Assembly (NCBI GenBank): GCA_031213475.1
Contig: JARUPZ010000012.1
Coordinates: forward strand, 9,010,727 to 9,074,726
DNA: 64,000 nt
Origin: Nereocystis luetkeana
Lineage: Eukaryota; Sar; Phaeophyceae; Laminariales; Laminariaceae
Direction: 5' to 3'
A model generated the notes under the pieces. The model saw only the letters and a program-made list of their open reading frames with translations. It was not told where the DNA came from and did no database searches. This document shows positions 33,898-44,060 of the stretch, piece after piece. Positions within the stretch are counted from its first letter, which is position 1. Each line of letters starts with the position of its first letter. A program made the position numbers and the translations under genes.

Positions 33898-34440
33898 GCG
33901 TTTGTGGCGTAGTTTTATGACCACAAAATAACTTGTACCAGGTATCTCTCTAGGATTGAAGAATCGGCACGGACACTGGTTGTGCTGGAGGTCGACGGGT
34001 AGAAAGAACAGTGACAAACACTCGCAGAAATGCCGTTCGTTACGGTATTTGTTTTCAGTTCAGATTATTGTTTTTCGTTTTATTGTCTTTTTGTTTTTTA
34101 TCTTTCCGGTCTTGCTTGTGTTGTTGTGTTCTCGTACCCAGTACGCTGGCATTTCACTTGCTGACACTTGAATTCGCGCATTATTTATATTTTTTTGTCT
34201 TCCTCTGTCTCACAGTCTCTGTGACCACAGAATCAGTATATCTCTACTATTTCGGGGGGCCATAGTTAACAGGACGAAACTTTGTTAGTAAAAATTGTTA
34301 AACATATAGGTTTTTATGTATACCATAGGTCCTGTTAACTATGGCCCCCCGTAATAGGAAACGGAATCAGGACGGACACTGGGTGTACTGAAGAAGCTGG
34401 GTACAAAGGACGATTTAATGTGAAGATAACAATAATAACA
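33898..34440 (+). mobile_element. LINE 3'-end module and a LINE-C type 3' end
   Basis: 33898-34012 is one LINE-A terminal module ending GTAGAAAGAACAG. 34013-34440 resembles a diverged 3' end, here called LINE-C (GTGTTCTCGTACCCAGTACG, GACGGACACTGGGTGTACTG, GGACGATTTAATGTGAAG), ending in an AAC/AAT-type tail. M1 copy 4 interrupts LINE-C at 34250. The LINE-C partner is on minus at 38078-38450. Confidence 0.75.
34250..34354. mobile_element. M1 MITE, copy 4
   Basis: A 105-bp element with ends TTTCGGGGGGCCATAGTTAA and TTAACTATGGCCCCCCGTAA, TA at both flanks. The arms are nearly perfect inverted repeats for over 20 bp except the third base. Confidence 0.88.
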
Positions 34441-34738
34441 ACTACCAAGTAACTGCCAAAATGTCAACGATACAATTTTGAAGGATGTACTGAAGTTTAC
34501 GGCAAACGCGTACCTGGTAGTATATAATAAGATACTGCCATGTGGTGATAGTAATGCTGTTTGAAGTTATACGCTGCTGCCGGCAAATTGCCGGACAACG
34601 AAATGCTTTCCACTTTCCACTCTCCACCCTCGAGGGAAAAACGTGTTTTTTTTTGTGCTTTCTTCTTCGGTTCCGCCTTTTTTGTAAAGCTGGGTAGGAG
34701 CTGAGTTTTGGGGAAGTGCTCGGAGTTCTGTAGGTAAG

Positions 34739-35086
34739 CCGGTCGCCCCGGTGGTTCAAGTGGTTAACCTCGAATTCTACTTGTTTGAGTCCTGGGTTCG
34801 AGCCCCAGGAGGGTCGGACTTTGACTTTATTTGCAAAAATAAAAAAAGGGATTCAATTGTTGAGAGCGCCTTGCAGCGTGGGTAGGCACAATTCGATGCG
34901 AGTCGACGAGGGAAGAAAAGGCTGAAATCTTCTCGCGATAAAAATGAAGGCACGTACCGTAGCGGGAAGGGGGGAGAAGAGCCTGCTACGTGTCCCCGGA
35001 TCTAAGTTACGAGTCGGAAGGAGAGAGAGAAGAAGATGTGCGAAGATAATGAATGGGATGAGAAAAAAAAAAAAAAAAAAAAAAAA
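34739..35086 (+). mobile_element. tRNA-derived SINE, complete
   Basis: The head looks like a tRNA: box A-like TGGTTCAAGTGGTT (34752-34765) and box B GGTTCGAGCCC (34795-34805) inside a foldable CCTGG...CCAGG T-arm. The unrelated body runs to AATGAATGGGATGAG and a 24-base poly(A) tail (35063-35086). Two other copies (25591-26028 and 47098-47426) share the body. RNA polymerase III would transcribe it from the internal A and B boxes, and it would need a LINE's enzyme to move. The parental tRNA cannot be named from the decayed acceptor and anticodon stems. Confidence 0.88.
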
Positions 35087-35267
35087 TATCGAAGTAACTT
35101 TGCTATCGTAGCTGTCAATACAATCAACCATGCCATTTTGCGGAGCCCATTTTGAACTTCGCACGAACCACACGATGAGAAGAATGGTGAACGTTGTCGG
35201 CAAATTGCCCGAAGGCATGCAAACACTTTTTTTTTTATAAATCTTCCGGCGGATTGGTAAAAATAAA

Positions 35268-35375
35268 GCTTTTAGGACTGCAGTCTCTCGGGTTGGGGAC
35301 AATTGGGGACAAATTACTTGGAACTTGAATGCCTTGTCCCCAAAACGGGACTGGATGGAGTTCTAAAGGGGTTAA
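35268..35375. mobile_element. M2 hairpin MITE, diverged copy
   Basis: Left arm TTTTAGGACTGCAGTC and right arm CAAAACGGGACTGGATGGAG with TTCTAAAGGGGTTAA. The right flank keeps TTAA; the left reads TAAA. Confidence 0.65.
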
Positions 35376-35507
35376 ACTCACCACACTTCCACGTTCAAAA
35401 ATCGTGTCGTTCGTAAATTTTCAATGCCCCCCCCTCGGACAGAAACGTCGAAAATACGTTTTTCGTTGTATAGTGTTCGTTCGTTTTCCATCTTTTCAAA
35501 TGCATGA

Positions 35508-36537
35508 TGTGTGTGTGTGTGTTCTTCACACTTAACCGTTCTTTCTACCCGTCGACATCCAGCACAACCAGTGTCCGTGCCGATTCTTTAATCCTAGAAG
35601 AGATACAAGTTATGTGGTCACAAAGCTACGCCACAGAGATACAACGTTGCCACGTGTGCAGTGTGCACTGCAGTGGGCGATGCAAAGCCATGTCATCATA
35701 CTAGATACGACAGGCACGACATACGCAATCTATGAAATAGTGAAACGAAAAGAAACAATCAAAGATAAACAAAAACAAGGCAGACAAATCGAAAGAAAAA
35801 AAGAAGAAAAATGAAAGCAAAATCTAAGAGAAACAATCTGTCGTGCCCCCCCCCCGCAGGCGAGGTGGCCAACACTTGAAAAATTACGAGCTGGAGAAAA
35901 GAAAGAAAAATAAAATAAAGTAAGAAAAAAACACCACTGCTTGTAAACAGAGGAAGACAAAGAACCAAGGAAAAAAGTAACAAGGAAAAATAACAAAGGG
36001 GAAATAACAGGCAGACCAAAGCCCAAAGCACCTTCCAGGTGGCGGCAGCAGCTTGTGGTACGAGTAGTATAGCCAGGTTCTCCCTGCTAATCCGCCTGGT
36101 ACCTTGCTACCCAGACTGCCGTCTCCGCCCTGCGTTCGTCAACAGTTAACTATGCTCAGCCCCTTGGCGTCAGACAATACGAAACGAGCAGAGCAGGTTC
36201 GTCTTCCAACCACGCCATACGGCTCCTTCAGTACGGCTTATCAATCAGAAAAGGAAGAGGAAGAGAAAAAATAATATGAAAATCACGGAGAGTCAGCGCA
36301 AGAAAGAAAAAAAACAAAAACAAGAAGAGAAGGCAAGGGAAGACCACGTTCGAGCCAGCTGCACCAGTTGGTAGCACTAGTAGTATGGTCATGTTCTACT
36401 TCCTAGTCGACTTGGTGCCTTGCTACCCTGTCTGCCATCTCCTTCCTACTTTCGTCTACCGCCGTTTCCCTTCTACCCCTCCTGTTCCCCCCCCTCTCCG
36501 CATTCCCTCGATCGGGCTTTCTGCCACTTCTCCTGTT
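35508..36537 (-). mobile_element. LINE-A 3' UTR and C-terminal end, minus copy
   Basis: Full-order 3' end: (GT)n tail, CTACCCGTCGACATCCAGCA, ATACGACAGGCACGACATAC, poly-C/GCAGGCGAGGTGG, CTGCTTGTAAACAGAGG, TGGCGTCAGACAATACG and GTAGTATGGTCATG. It then enters the C-terminal codons and is truncated at about 36537. Confidence 0.87.
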
Positions 36538-36607
36538 GTGCCTGAGGATGCTTGACGTTTGAACACGTTATTGGGACCCTCTCTGTTAAAGAAGATAATT
36601 GTTGCTA

Positions 36608-36704
36608 TTAACCCCTTTAGAACCGCAGTCCCGTTTTGGGGACAGACTACTTGAAATTTGAGTGGTTTGTCCCCAAAACGGGACTGCAGTTCTAAAAGGG
36701 TTAA
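36608..36704. mobile_element. M2 hairpin MITE, best-preserved copy
   Basis: 97 bp including TTAA at both ends. Arms CCCCTTTAGAACCGCAGTCC and GGACTGCAGTTCTAAAAGGG are inverted, and the inner GTTTTGGGGAC / GTCCCCAAAAC pair extends the hairpin, leaving a small loop. TTAA at both ends is the footprint of piggyBac-type transposition. There is no coding capacity. Confidence 0.85.
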
Positions 36705-37153
36705 ATACTAACGCCGTAATGTCAGCGATATAATACTTGCCAGGTAAATATTCTCGGCAAAATGCCAGACAACAACACCGTTCGTTATACACCTGCTCTC
36801 CTGGGCACAACGTGTTCCTTGGTTTGTTTCTTCATTTTTTAAAGGATAATATATACAATACAGGTCACATGGGGCTCATCTACCCGTCTTCAGGTGGTAT
36901 GAAGTCTCAGTTGTCAGGACCAGCCATGGTCAAGGAAGTCTGGAGTCTGTCCGGTAACCCCGATCAACCACCTGTTCCGAAAGGAAGTGTCTGTCGACAC
37001 TCCATGTCGTCCCGGCTATCCTTCATTTTGCGGAAGATTCTCCGCACCCCCCCTGTCGTGCCGCTTGCGACTCTCCATCACGCTATGCCTAGCTAGCTCT
37101 CACATCTCGTGTCTCGTGGTCGGCCTACTTTGTGTCCTGGCGTTTTCTCATAA

Positions 37154-37367
37154 AAAACTTGCCAAAATAGCAATTTCTTGGACATTTGGATTTGCCCAAA
37201 CAGCCCGATTTTTTGCCAAGATTTTTGAAGGATATTCCCCAAGACCTCCGTTGGCAATTGTTTGGAAATTTGGACTTGCTACACCCTGTAGTTCATTTGG
37301 CAAGTTTTTATTAATAGCAAGACTTGCAAGCCCAAAAATCCAAAGACTTGCTATTTTGGCAAGTTTT
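37154..37367. mobile_element. Short inverted-repeat element, ~214 bp
   Basis: Ends AAAACTTGCCAAAATAGCAA and TTGCTATTTTGGCAAGTTTT are perfect 20-bp inverted repeats. Inside, variants of CTTGC/GCAAG and CCAAA recur. No clear target duplication was found at either flank, so the class is unknown. Confidence 0.7.
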
Positions 37368-37461
37368 CACAGTGTCGTTAAAAACGGCCCTATAAAGAAG
37401 AGCAACCTGCTCGCGCAGGAGGACGAGGTCTCGAACCCTCCGACGATCCCAGAACACCGAG

Positions 37462-37784
37462 GAGTAGGTTTAGCAGTCTGGGAGAAGGGATCTTTCGGGA
37501 TTTTTTTTACTTGAAAAATGTGTAGCGTGGTCTGCACTTCGGAATCGTCGTCCGCATCTGAGAAATTTCCTGGTTCGATGCAAACTCGGCGTAGCCGCGT
37601 TTATGGCGAGTTTTGGCTCGTTTCGGCTGCGGTTTGGGGTCAGGGTTATGGTTATGGTTAGGGTTAGGGTTAGAGTCAGGGGTTGGGTTGGGTCTTCGCC
37701 CGTACCTTGATCCCAACAGGAACCAAAACATCCGAGCAGCCTACCAACCTAAAGATCCCTTCTCCCAGATTGTTGAAGGTCCTC
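37462..37784 (-). mobile_element. hAT-like MITE with internal telomere-type repeats, copy 2
   Basis: A 323-bp element, reverse-complement relative of 26450-26759. Perfect 8-bp direct repeats ACACCGAG flank it (37454-37461 and 37785-37792). Ends GAGTAGGTTTAGCAGTCTGG and CAGATTGTTGAAGGTCCTC are imperfect 23-bp inverted repeats. The GGTTAGGGTTAGGGTTAG run is at about 37656-37675. Confidence 0.9.
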
Positions 37785-37947
37785 ACACCGAGTCATCCCC
37801 ATACCAAGTATTTCGAAAGAGATTTAGGGAATCTGTGCCAGGGGATATCTGAGCTTGAAAATATTATCGCGATCCGGTAAAAGTGACGAGAGGGTTGTTG
37901 TTGTATCGCTGTTCGAGTATATTGCGAACGAGACAAGTTTGCTAAAT

Positions 37948-38044
37948 TTAACCCCTTTAGCATCGCAGTCCCGATTTGGGGACGAATCACTTTAATTCCG
38001 AGTGATTTGCCCCCGAAACGGGACAGGGGTCCTAAACGGGTTGA
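37948..38044. mobile_element. M2 hairpin MITE, diverged copy
   Basis: TTAACCCCTTTAGCATCGCA at left pairs with GGGACAGGGGTCCTAAACGG at right; TTAA at left, TTGA at right. It retains the GATTTGGGGAC and GCCCCCGAAAC inner arms. Confidence 0.75.
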
Positions 38045-38077
38045 CTCATAACTTACGCAAACCAATCTATCAACAAC

Positions 38078-38140
38078 TGCTGTTGTTGTTGTTGTTGTTG
38101 TTGTTGTGGTTGTTGTTGTTGTTGTTGTTTTGTTGTTATT

Positions 38141-38187
<47 letters not shown>

Positions 38188-38450
38188 GTTTTTGTTGTTG
38201 CTGTTGTTGTTGCTGTTGTTGCCGTTGTTGTTGTCTTCACATTGAATCGTCCTTTCTACCCAGCTCCATCAGTACACCCAGTGTCCGTCCTGATTCCTTA
38301 CCTTCGTCTGACATATCAATTATGTGGTCACAGACTGAGATAGAGGAGGACCAAAAACAAAAAAAGATACCAGGTAGTAAATCCAAGCGTCAAGCAAGTG
38401 AAGCGCCAGCGTACCGCGTACGAGAACACAACACCGTTGTCATATTTTAT
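38078..38450 (-). mobile_element. LINE-C 3' end with (CAA)n tail
   Basis: Minus-strand reading gives GTGTTCTCGTACGCGGTACG, TCAGTCTGTGACCACATAAT, GACGGACACTGGGTGTACTG and GACGATTCAATGTGAAGACA, followed by about 150 bp of (CAA)n (seen as TTG on plus, 38080-38234). It is the same layout as LINE-A, but the tail is trinucleotide. Confidence 0.8.
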
Positions 38451-40374
38451 TGTTGCAGATGCATGGTCGTACTGCTGTCGGCAAATTGCCGGGCAATGCG
38501 ATTCGATGCACCCCTGCTATAATAAAAGTCAGTATATACCTACTGGCGTAGGTACTAACTTGTGATCCAGGTACTCGCAGTGCTTCTGGCTCTGCTCTGG
38601 TCTCTCACGCAAGATGCTCGGAACATATTATTTCTTGTAGTAGTAGTCGCTTGCTTGCCGGATGCCTTCTGACTAAGGGGCGAGACTTCATCCAGCCAGG
38701 CGGTAGCGCCAGCCAGATATGCTGAGGGGATGCTTGCTACAAATCGAAAAATCCGCACCACGGGAGGGAGGATATCATAACACTAGCCCACCCTGAAGAG
38801 CCGTAACTACTTAATTCCTATATAGAAAACTCAGGCAAGAACCCAACCCAACCGGAGAATTCAGAGAATGGATTGAAAATGCGGCCCTGACAACCCACTC
38901 CCACGCCACTGAAATTTAAGGCAGAAGCCAACTACACGCGCACCAGCGAAGAAAACAACAACGAGATTGAAAATGCTGTCACACGATTTGTTTTTTTGTA
39001 CTACCCGGACGCTGAGTCGAGGAACAAAACCCATGGAAGAAATCTCGCTCGACAGGAGTGACATAAGCTGAGACTGGCCGACCAATGCACCATTAATTGG
39101 CTGAAAATACCCGAGAGTAAAACACGAAGGGGAAACAACAAAGCACCCTAACCATCGCAAAAGCACGGGGCACTACAAATATACGACAAATGAACGGAAG
39201 TCAACCGGGGGGTAGCGTAACGGAAAACATAACGGCGCGACGCAGCTCACTCGAACGGCGACGACATTATTGGGATAGAAGAAACCAAGCTGGGGGGAAA
39301 ACATTAAAAACTGCCAGAGACCCGATCTCGCGGTCGAGAGGGCGGAACGGGAGGGTGGCAAATTTCGCCTGCACCGAGGACAGACATCGTCACGGCCGGT
39401 GCAGTATCACGCAGGAGAGAGCGGAACGTAAACGATCGCTGAAGAGCGAAACCCAACACCGCGACCTGCTCGGGGATACTAAAAAGACGGAGGGGGATTG
39501 CAGGGACGGTGTCGTGGCCAGACCGAAGAATCTGGAAACCCGTACCGCAGTATGCGTTAAATAAAAACAGTTTCACACGACCAACGTACAGAAAAGCATA
39601 GGAAGGCAAATATAGGACAATTTGGAGCTGCTTGCTTTGGCTCGAAGAGGGGGGAAACTATCTCAAGAAGGTGTCCACAAAACACTGTTACGACTATTTC
39701 CGCCGTTTTCTGAAAGGGCGAAAGCGATAGTAGGAAGAGGGCGCAAGGAAAGCGCGACCAAATGGGCAGGAGGCGGGGGGGTTAGCCTAGTCATGTGCCT
39801 TACGCTGTATTAAATCGAGAGTCGATTTCCGTGGAAATTGTAGACGACTGGGGAATTTGTGAGAACACAAGCACAACGCCCATCAAAAGAACAACACAAG
39901 AGAACCACGCGAAACACTGACACACAGGCAGACCGACCCCCATCAACTACAAAATCACGTGTAAAATACCTCGGGTCGCGAACGGCTCCAATAGCCGTGG
40001 TATACTTTAGCTTTGATGTTTGTCTAGCCATAGGGTCAGGCGTTTCTCTCTTTTGATAGCCTTTGTTCGGATATTATTTTTCTGGACCTGGTTTGCGTGG
40101 TTTTCGCAGTTTTTTTGTCTTGCCTACCCCCCCCCCCCCGATCAGTGTCGGCACTGGGTTGAGTAATCGAGCTTCGAATTTGTAGCACGGGAAGGATTTA
40201 GGTGGTACATCGTATCCCGTGTTATCCTCCTCTTCGTCCTGCCGTCCCTCCCCGCTCGCGAGTCGGCGGCGATCTGGGTAAAATGGACTACTCATACTGG
40301 GGCACAGGACTGCATGACGTTTGGTTCCGACTTTTCGCGTTTCCCTCGACACATGATCGCCCTGCACTCTCCTT
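38451..40374. other. Unassigned sequence
   Basis: About 1.9 kb with no recognised family. Frames at 38861-39166 (minus) and 39190-39564 (plus, Arg-rich) show no motif. A 12-base poly-C run ends at about 40139. This could be a decayed LTR element, but I found no terminal repeats. Confidence 0.45.
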
Positions 40375-40803
40375 TGCGGGTGGTATGACGATACCAGGTT
40401 GCTTTCATTGACGTGTTATTCCTATCCCTTACGGGTAGGCATTCCCTTACTTCTTTTTCTGGGCGCTCACAGGCGTGAGAGTGAGTTTTGAGGAGTCGCA
40501 TCTTCGACTTGTGTTTTGGTTCGTGGAATTGGCGTTTCCATTTCATTTACGTATGTTTGAACATACCGCTCAACATCAGAGTGGGCTAGTGTGATGGTTC
40601 TGCTTCGAATGCCGTGGACTGGTCGGTCCTTGCCTGGGTTTTTGGATCGTATTTGTACCACTTGGCAGGTGTGTCTTAGATGGGAAACCAGTTTTTCCCG
40701 CAAAGTCAAGCTCTTCCGCCAGTCTTCTACTATTGTGCTCAAAATAATACAGCTGCTCTTTTTTATCTCTAAGCAACGAAAAAACGTGAGCAATAACGAC
40801 TAG
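40375..40803 (+). repeat. Dispersed repeat D, copy 2
   Basis: Same orientation and marker order as 11985-12420 (GCATCTTCGACTTGTGTT, ATCAGAGTGGGCTAGTGTGA, GTCTTAGATGGGAAACCAG, TTTTATCTCTAAGCAACG). The unidentified ORF found next to copy 1 is absent here. Confidence 0.7.
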
Positions 40804-40989
40804 TTATTCTACTGGTATTCGAGTAGGCAAATCTGGCGAGGAATAGTTTGTGTCTTAATCCACTTCGTACTACATGAACTCTACTTTTTTTTACTCCGCC
40901 AATTTAATTCGCATTTATTTGCTTGTAGCAAAAAAGGGCACCCCTGTAAGCACCCGGCTATCAATCGTTTTTTAGTTCAAAGGCTGAAG

Positions 40990-41380
40990 CAGCTTTGAGC
41001 TGCGCGTTCGGCTTCACCTCATCATTGCACAAACGGTTTTGATGGTTGGTGGCCGGGACGCTATCAACAGCACCGAGAAACAAGCTCGCCGCGAGCAAGT
41101 AGTCTCCACCTTGGAGACGAAGCAACACGAGTAGCATTGCAGTGGGCCAGTCGGTACAATAACCCGCATTTCATTTGTAGCTATAGAGCGCGTACCTTGT
41201 CGAGTTGATGGAAGATGCCAAGTCCATCGTTGTTCTTCCTGCAGGCCTTCATCATATTTCTCATATCTATAGCGATGGCTTCACTCTGTGGCTCGAGAGC
41301 GTCCATGAAAAGTTCAAGTTTACCGAGGTATATTTCTTCTGGGTTGGATCTCGAAACCATGTTTCACTTTCAACAGTTTA
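40990..41380 (-). CDS. Possible two-exon gene fragment, unidentified
   Basis: Minus strand: an ATG at about 41362 opens MVSRSNPEEIYLGKLELF, MDALEPQSEAIAIDMRNM and MKACRKNNDGLGIFHQLDK. It ends at AAG|GTACGC, a plausible donor. About 110 bp further on, after TCGTCTCCAAG, the sequence GGDYLLAASLFLGAVDSVPA then KPNAQLKAASAFELKND runs to a stop. The two segments need a phase correction, so the exact splice site is uncertain. Codon composition is protein-like. I recognise no domain. It could be a host gene fragment or a transposon ORF. Confidence 0.35.
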
Positions 41381-41459
41381 AGCGCCGGCGTTCACACTTA
41401 CGCCAGCTTAACCCACCGCTGTTGATAATGTTAGGGGAGATCGCTAATTAGAAGCAAGG

Positions 41460-42200
41460 CTCACTCATGCTCGCAGCAGGCCGTCCGCCTGCTAATTTCC
41501 TTATTGTATGCAAGACTTGTAAGACAGACGGAAACTGTGAGAAAAAGAAACATACATACAATCAAATAGTCTGACAGGCAGACTACCGTATATGTCTCGG
41601 TCTGTTGGTATCAGTCCTCCAAAAGATACGACCCCCCACGCAATACCACCCCCGGTGATTGTTTGAAAAAACGCAAAACTTTGTCATTATACTATCCGGG
41701 CGGAATATAAGACCGCCTGGAAATATGTTTGGACGTGAACGCCTACATTTCTGATTAACGGTCAGCCCAACTGCTGTAGCCGGGGGTAGCAGCAGGTAGC
41801 ACTACGTAGTACCTCTATAGCCGTACATAACAGAAACACGGTGACGACAACGATACCAACGCGGCGGTGTATGTCACCGTTCCAACCAATATACAGCATA
41901 ACCGTCCGGGTTGGATATTTCTTCACGATGCCATCAAGTAACTATTTACCGTTTCGACCGATATGCGCCATAATGCAGCGGGTTAGTTTTTCCCTTCACG
42001 ACGTCCTGCAGAAAATGTTGCTGCAGCGAACGGATCTGGTCCTGGGTACCTAGAGAGAAATCACGGGCCTGCTCCACCCTCTCACGGCTCTCACCACCAC
42101 CATTAGACTCCAAGTAGGAGTATCAGCTCAGCCTCCATCGGTGACTGGGCTGTAAGACTTTGCATGCCCATTTTGAAGCTCACTGGCCAGTTGCACATTT
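41460..42200. other. Unassigned sequence
   Basis: No frame or repeat I can assign across these 740 bases. Weakly tandem text (ATATACAGCATAACCG / ATATGCGCCATAATGC) occurs at 41888-41985. Confidence 0.45.
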
Positions 42201-44060
42201 TCATGATGTAACATCACATTGACTTGCCGTTGTTCGAGTTGTTGCTCCGGTTGGTGCCTGAGAATGTTGTATTGTATGTTGAAATTGATGCTGCCCGCGA
42301 GGTACAGGAGAAGATGCTTGGCTGCTCACAGGTCTGCTTTCGATGGGTCCGACATTGCCCTGGCTAGCGAGTTGACGCCGTACAGGCTTCGGACAGGTGC
42401 ATGACGCTACCGACGATGAATTGGTACCGCTGCGTGTCTGCTTTGGTTAGAAGGTCGCTTCCCCTTGGTTGATCGATGGCTCTGGCCCGACTCCGATCGT
42501 GTACACCGGTCTGCAGTGCTGCACTCTCCCATACCGACTTGATGTATTGCGTTTGTGAGATCGTGAGTGTTCCTTTCTTGAAGTCACGGGTCACTTGCGT
42601 CCCGAGTACCGTCGATGCATTTCACACGCACTTGATGTCGAAGCGCCGCACCAGCTTCTCCTTCGGCTTCTTGAGCAGCACCCTGTTTTTACCCGACAGC
42701 AGATTATCCTCGACGTAGATGGTGAAGATGACCGTGCCCTTATTCCGGCTCGCATGCATGGCTTTCTTGATTGCGGGTTCGCAGATATGTAAAAACAGGG
42801 GTAGGACTTGAGTGGCGTGAATCGTATTGCTGTCACGAAGTTGACGATGGTGCCATGCCGGTTGGTCGGTCCCTAAGGGATTCCGTAGAAGCTCTCGTGA
42901 AGCCTCAATACTAGGTAACCTCCTTTGCTCCGTTCTTGCCTGTCTCCTCGCGTCTTGGCGCCATTAGCACAAGGTATCGTCTGCCCGACAAAAGGTTGAG
43001 AATGCTGTTGTTGGGACATCATGCTGCAAAACATCGATTTTTTTCTCCGCCGCCTAAACTAGCACTATGCGGGCGATTTGAAGACGACTCACAGGAGCTC
43101 CCGCAGTGAACCCCTGCTACCAACCCCCAACTCAACACCACCACCCTAGCCTTGTGTGTCATCAGCCTTGAATCTGTAGACCCACCGTGAGCCGATGATT
43201 TTCGATTCCGCAGGAACCGAGGTGACGGGGACGAGGTCGTACATGGTCCTTCGTCAGGCTCGCTATATTTTGGTCTTCCGCTGCCTCTCAGAGAACAGTT
43301 TCCTCGCCTCTTGGAAAGGTGTTTGGAACAATTTTCGGTTTCTTCTCCCACTCCGGACGCGTCAGGAGTTGCCTTTTGGTAGTGGCGTAGGCGCATTCCG
43401 CGAAGGTGAGCAGTTCTTGCTGGTGAACCATGTCCGATAGGTCTGCGGCGGTGGAGAGGTTGAGTTCCTGTAGCTCGCGCAACGTACGCTTGGTAACCAG
43501 AGGGCTGAGCCCTCTGGCAGCTGCCGCCGCTCGACAAGTCACCGCTAGCGTAACCTCTGGGCTTCCACTGGCCTCTTGTTGCCTCTCGACCATCGCTCCT
43601 CCAGTTCGTACGGCAGAGGCCCCTTCAGCGCCGTCGGTTGGGGACGGCGGCGGTGGTCATTTTCCGCTCTGCTACAGTTGTCCACAGTGTAGCAGTTTCC
43701 CTCCCTGCAAGTCATTGTTGGTGAGTTGGTGAAGCCTTCACAGGATGTCGGCCAGTTCCGGGCTGGTAGACTGTATCGCCGGCACGTTGTGGCCGTCTAG
43801 CGAAGCGTTGAAGCTGAGGCGTTGTGTGAGGTCTCGAACGTCCCGCAGTAGGTTGTCGTCCCTCATCGTCGTGTCGCTACTCCAGACGGGACCTTCGCGT
43901 TCATAGTAGTAGCCCCCCGGCAGTGAATCCCCCTGTGACGGTGTTTCACGAACATCACGTTCCTTCTTTCCACCACCGTTTGCGTTGCAGGGTTATAAGC
44001 ACCGCTTGTGAGGTGGACTTTCTTGCATATGGATGGCAGCGTCAAATGGAATGACCTTTA
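42200..44060 (-). pseudogene. Ty1/copia-like pol relic (integrase C-terminus to RNase H side)
   Basis: Minus-strand order: integrase C-terminal segment SGAYNPATQTVVERRNVMFV (about 43990-43930); RT opening MYDLVPVTSVPAESKIIGSR then WVYRFKADDTQG (about 43250-43140); catalytic box TIYVEDNLLSG (YVDD changed to YVED, 42706-42717). After a frameshift come VTRDFKKGTLTISQTQYIKS and RGSDLLTKADTQRYQFIVGS. These are standard copia Pol landmarks; RT copies the RNA into DNA. Much of the RT between these blocks is deleted or scrambled (about 42840-43140). LTRs were not identified. It differs in sequence from the element at the left edge. Confidence 0.82.

Noticed and set aside
34741-34815. Functional tRNA gene
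   Set aside because: A and B boxes are present, but acceptor and anticodon stems do not pair and a conserved body plus poly(A) follow, so it is a SINE head.
38002-38522. Cys/Val/Leu homopolymer ORFs
   Set aside because: Direct translation of (TTG)n, part of a LINE tail.
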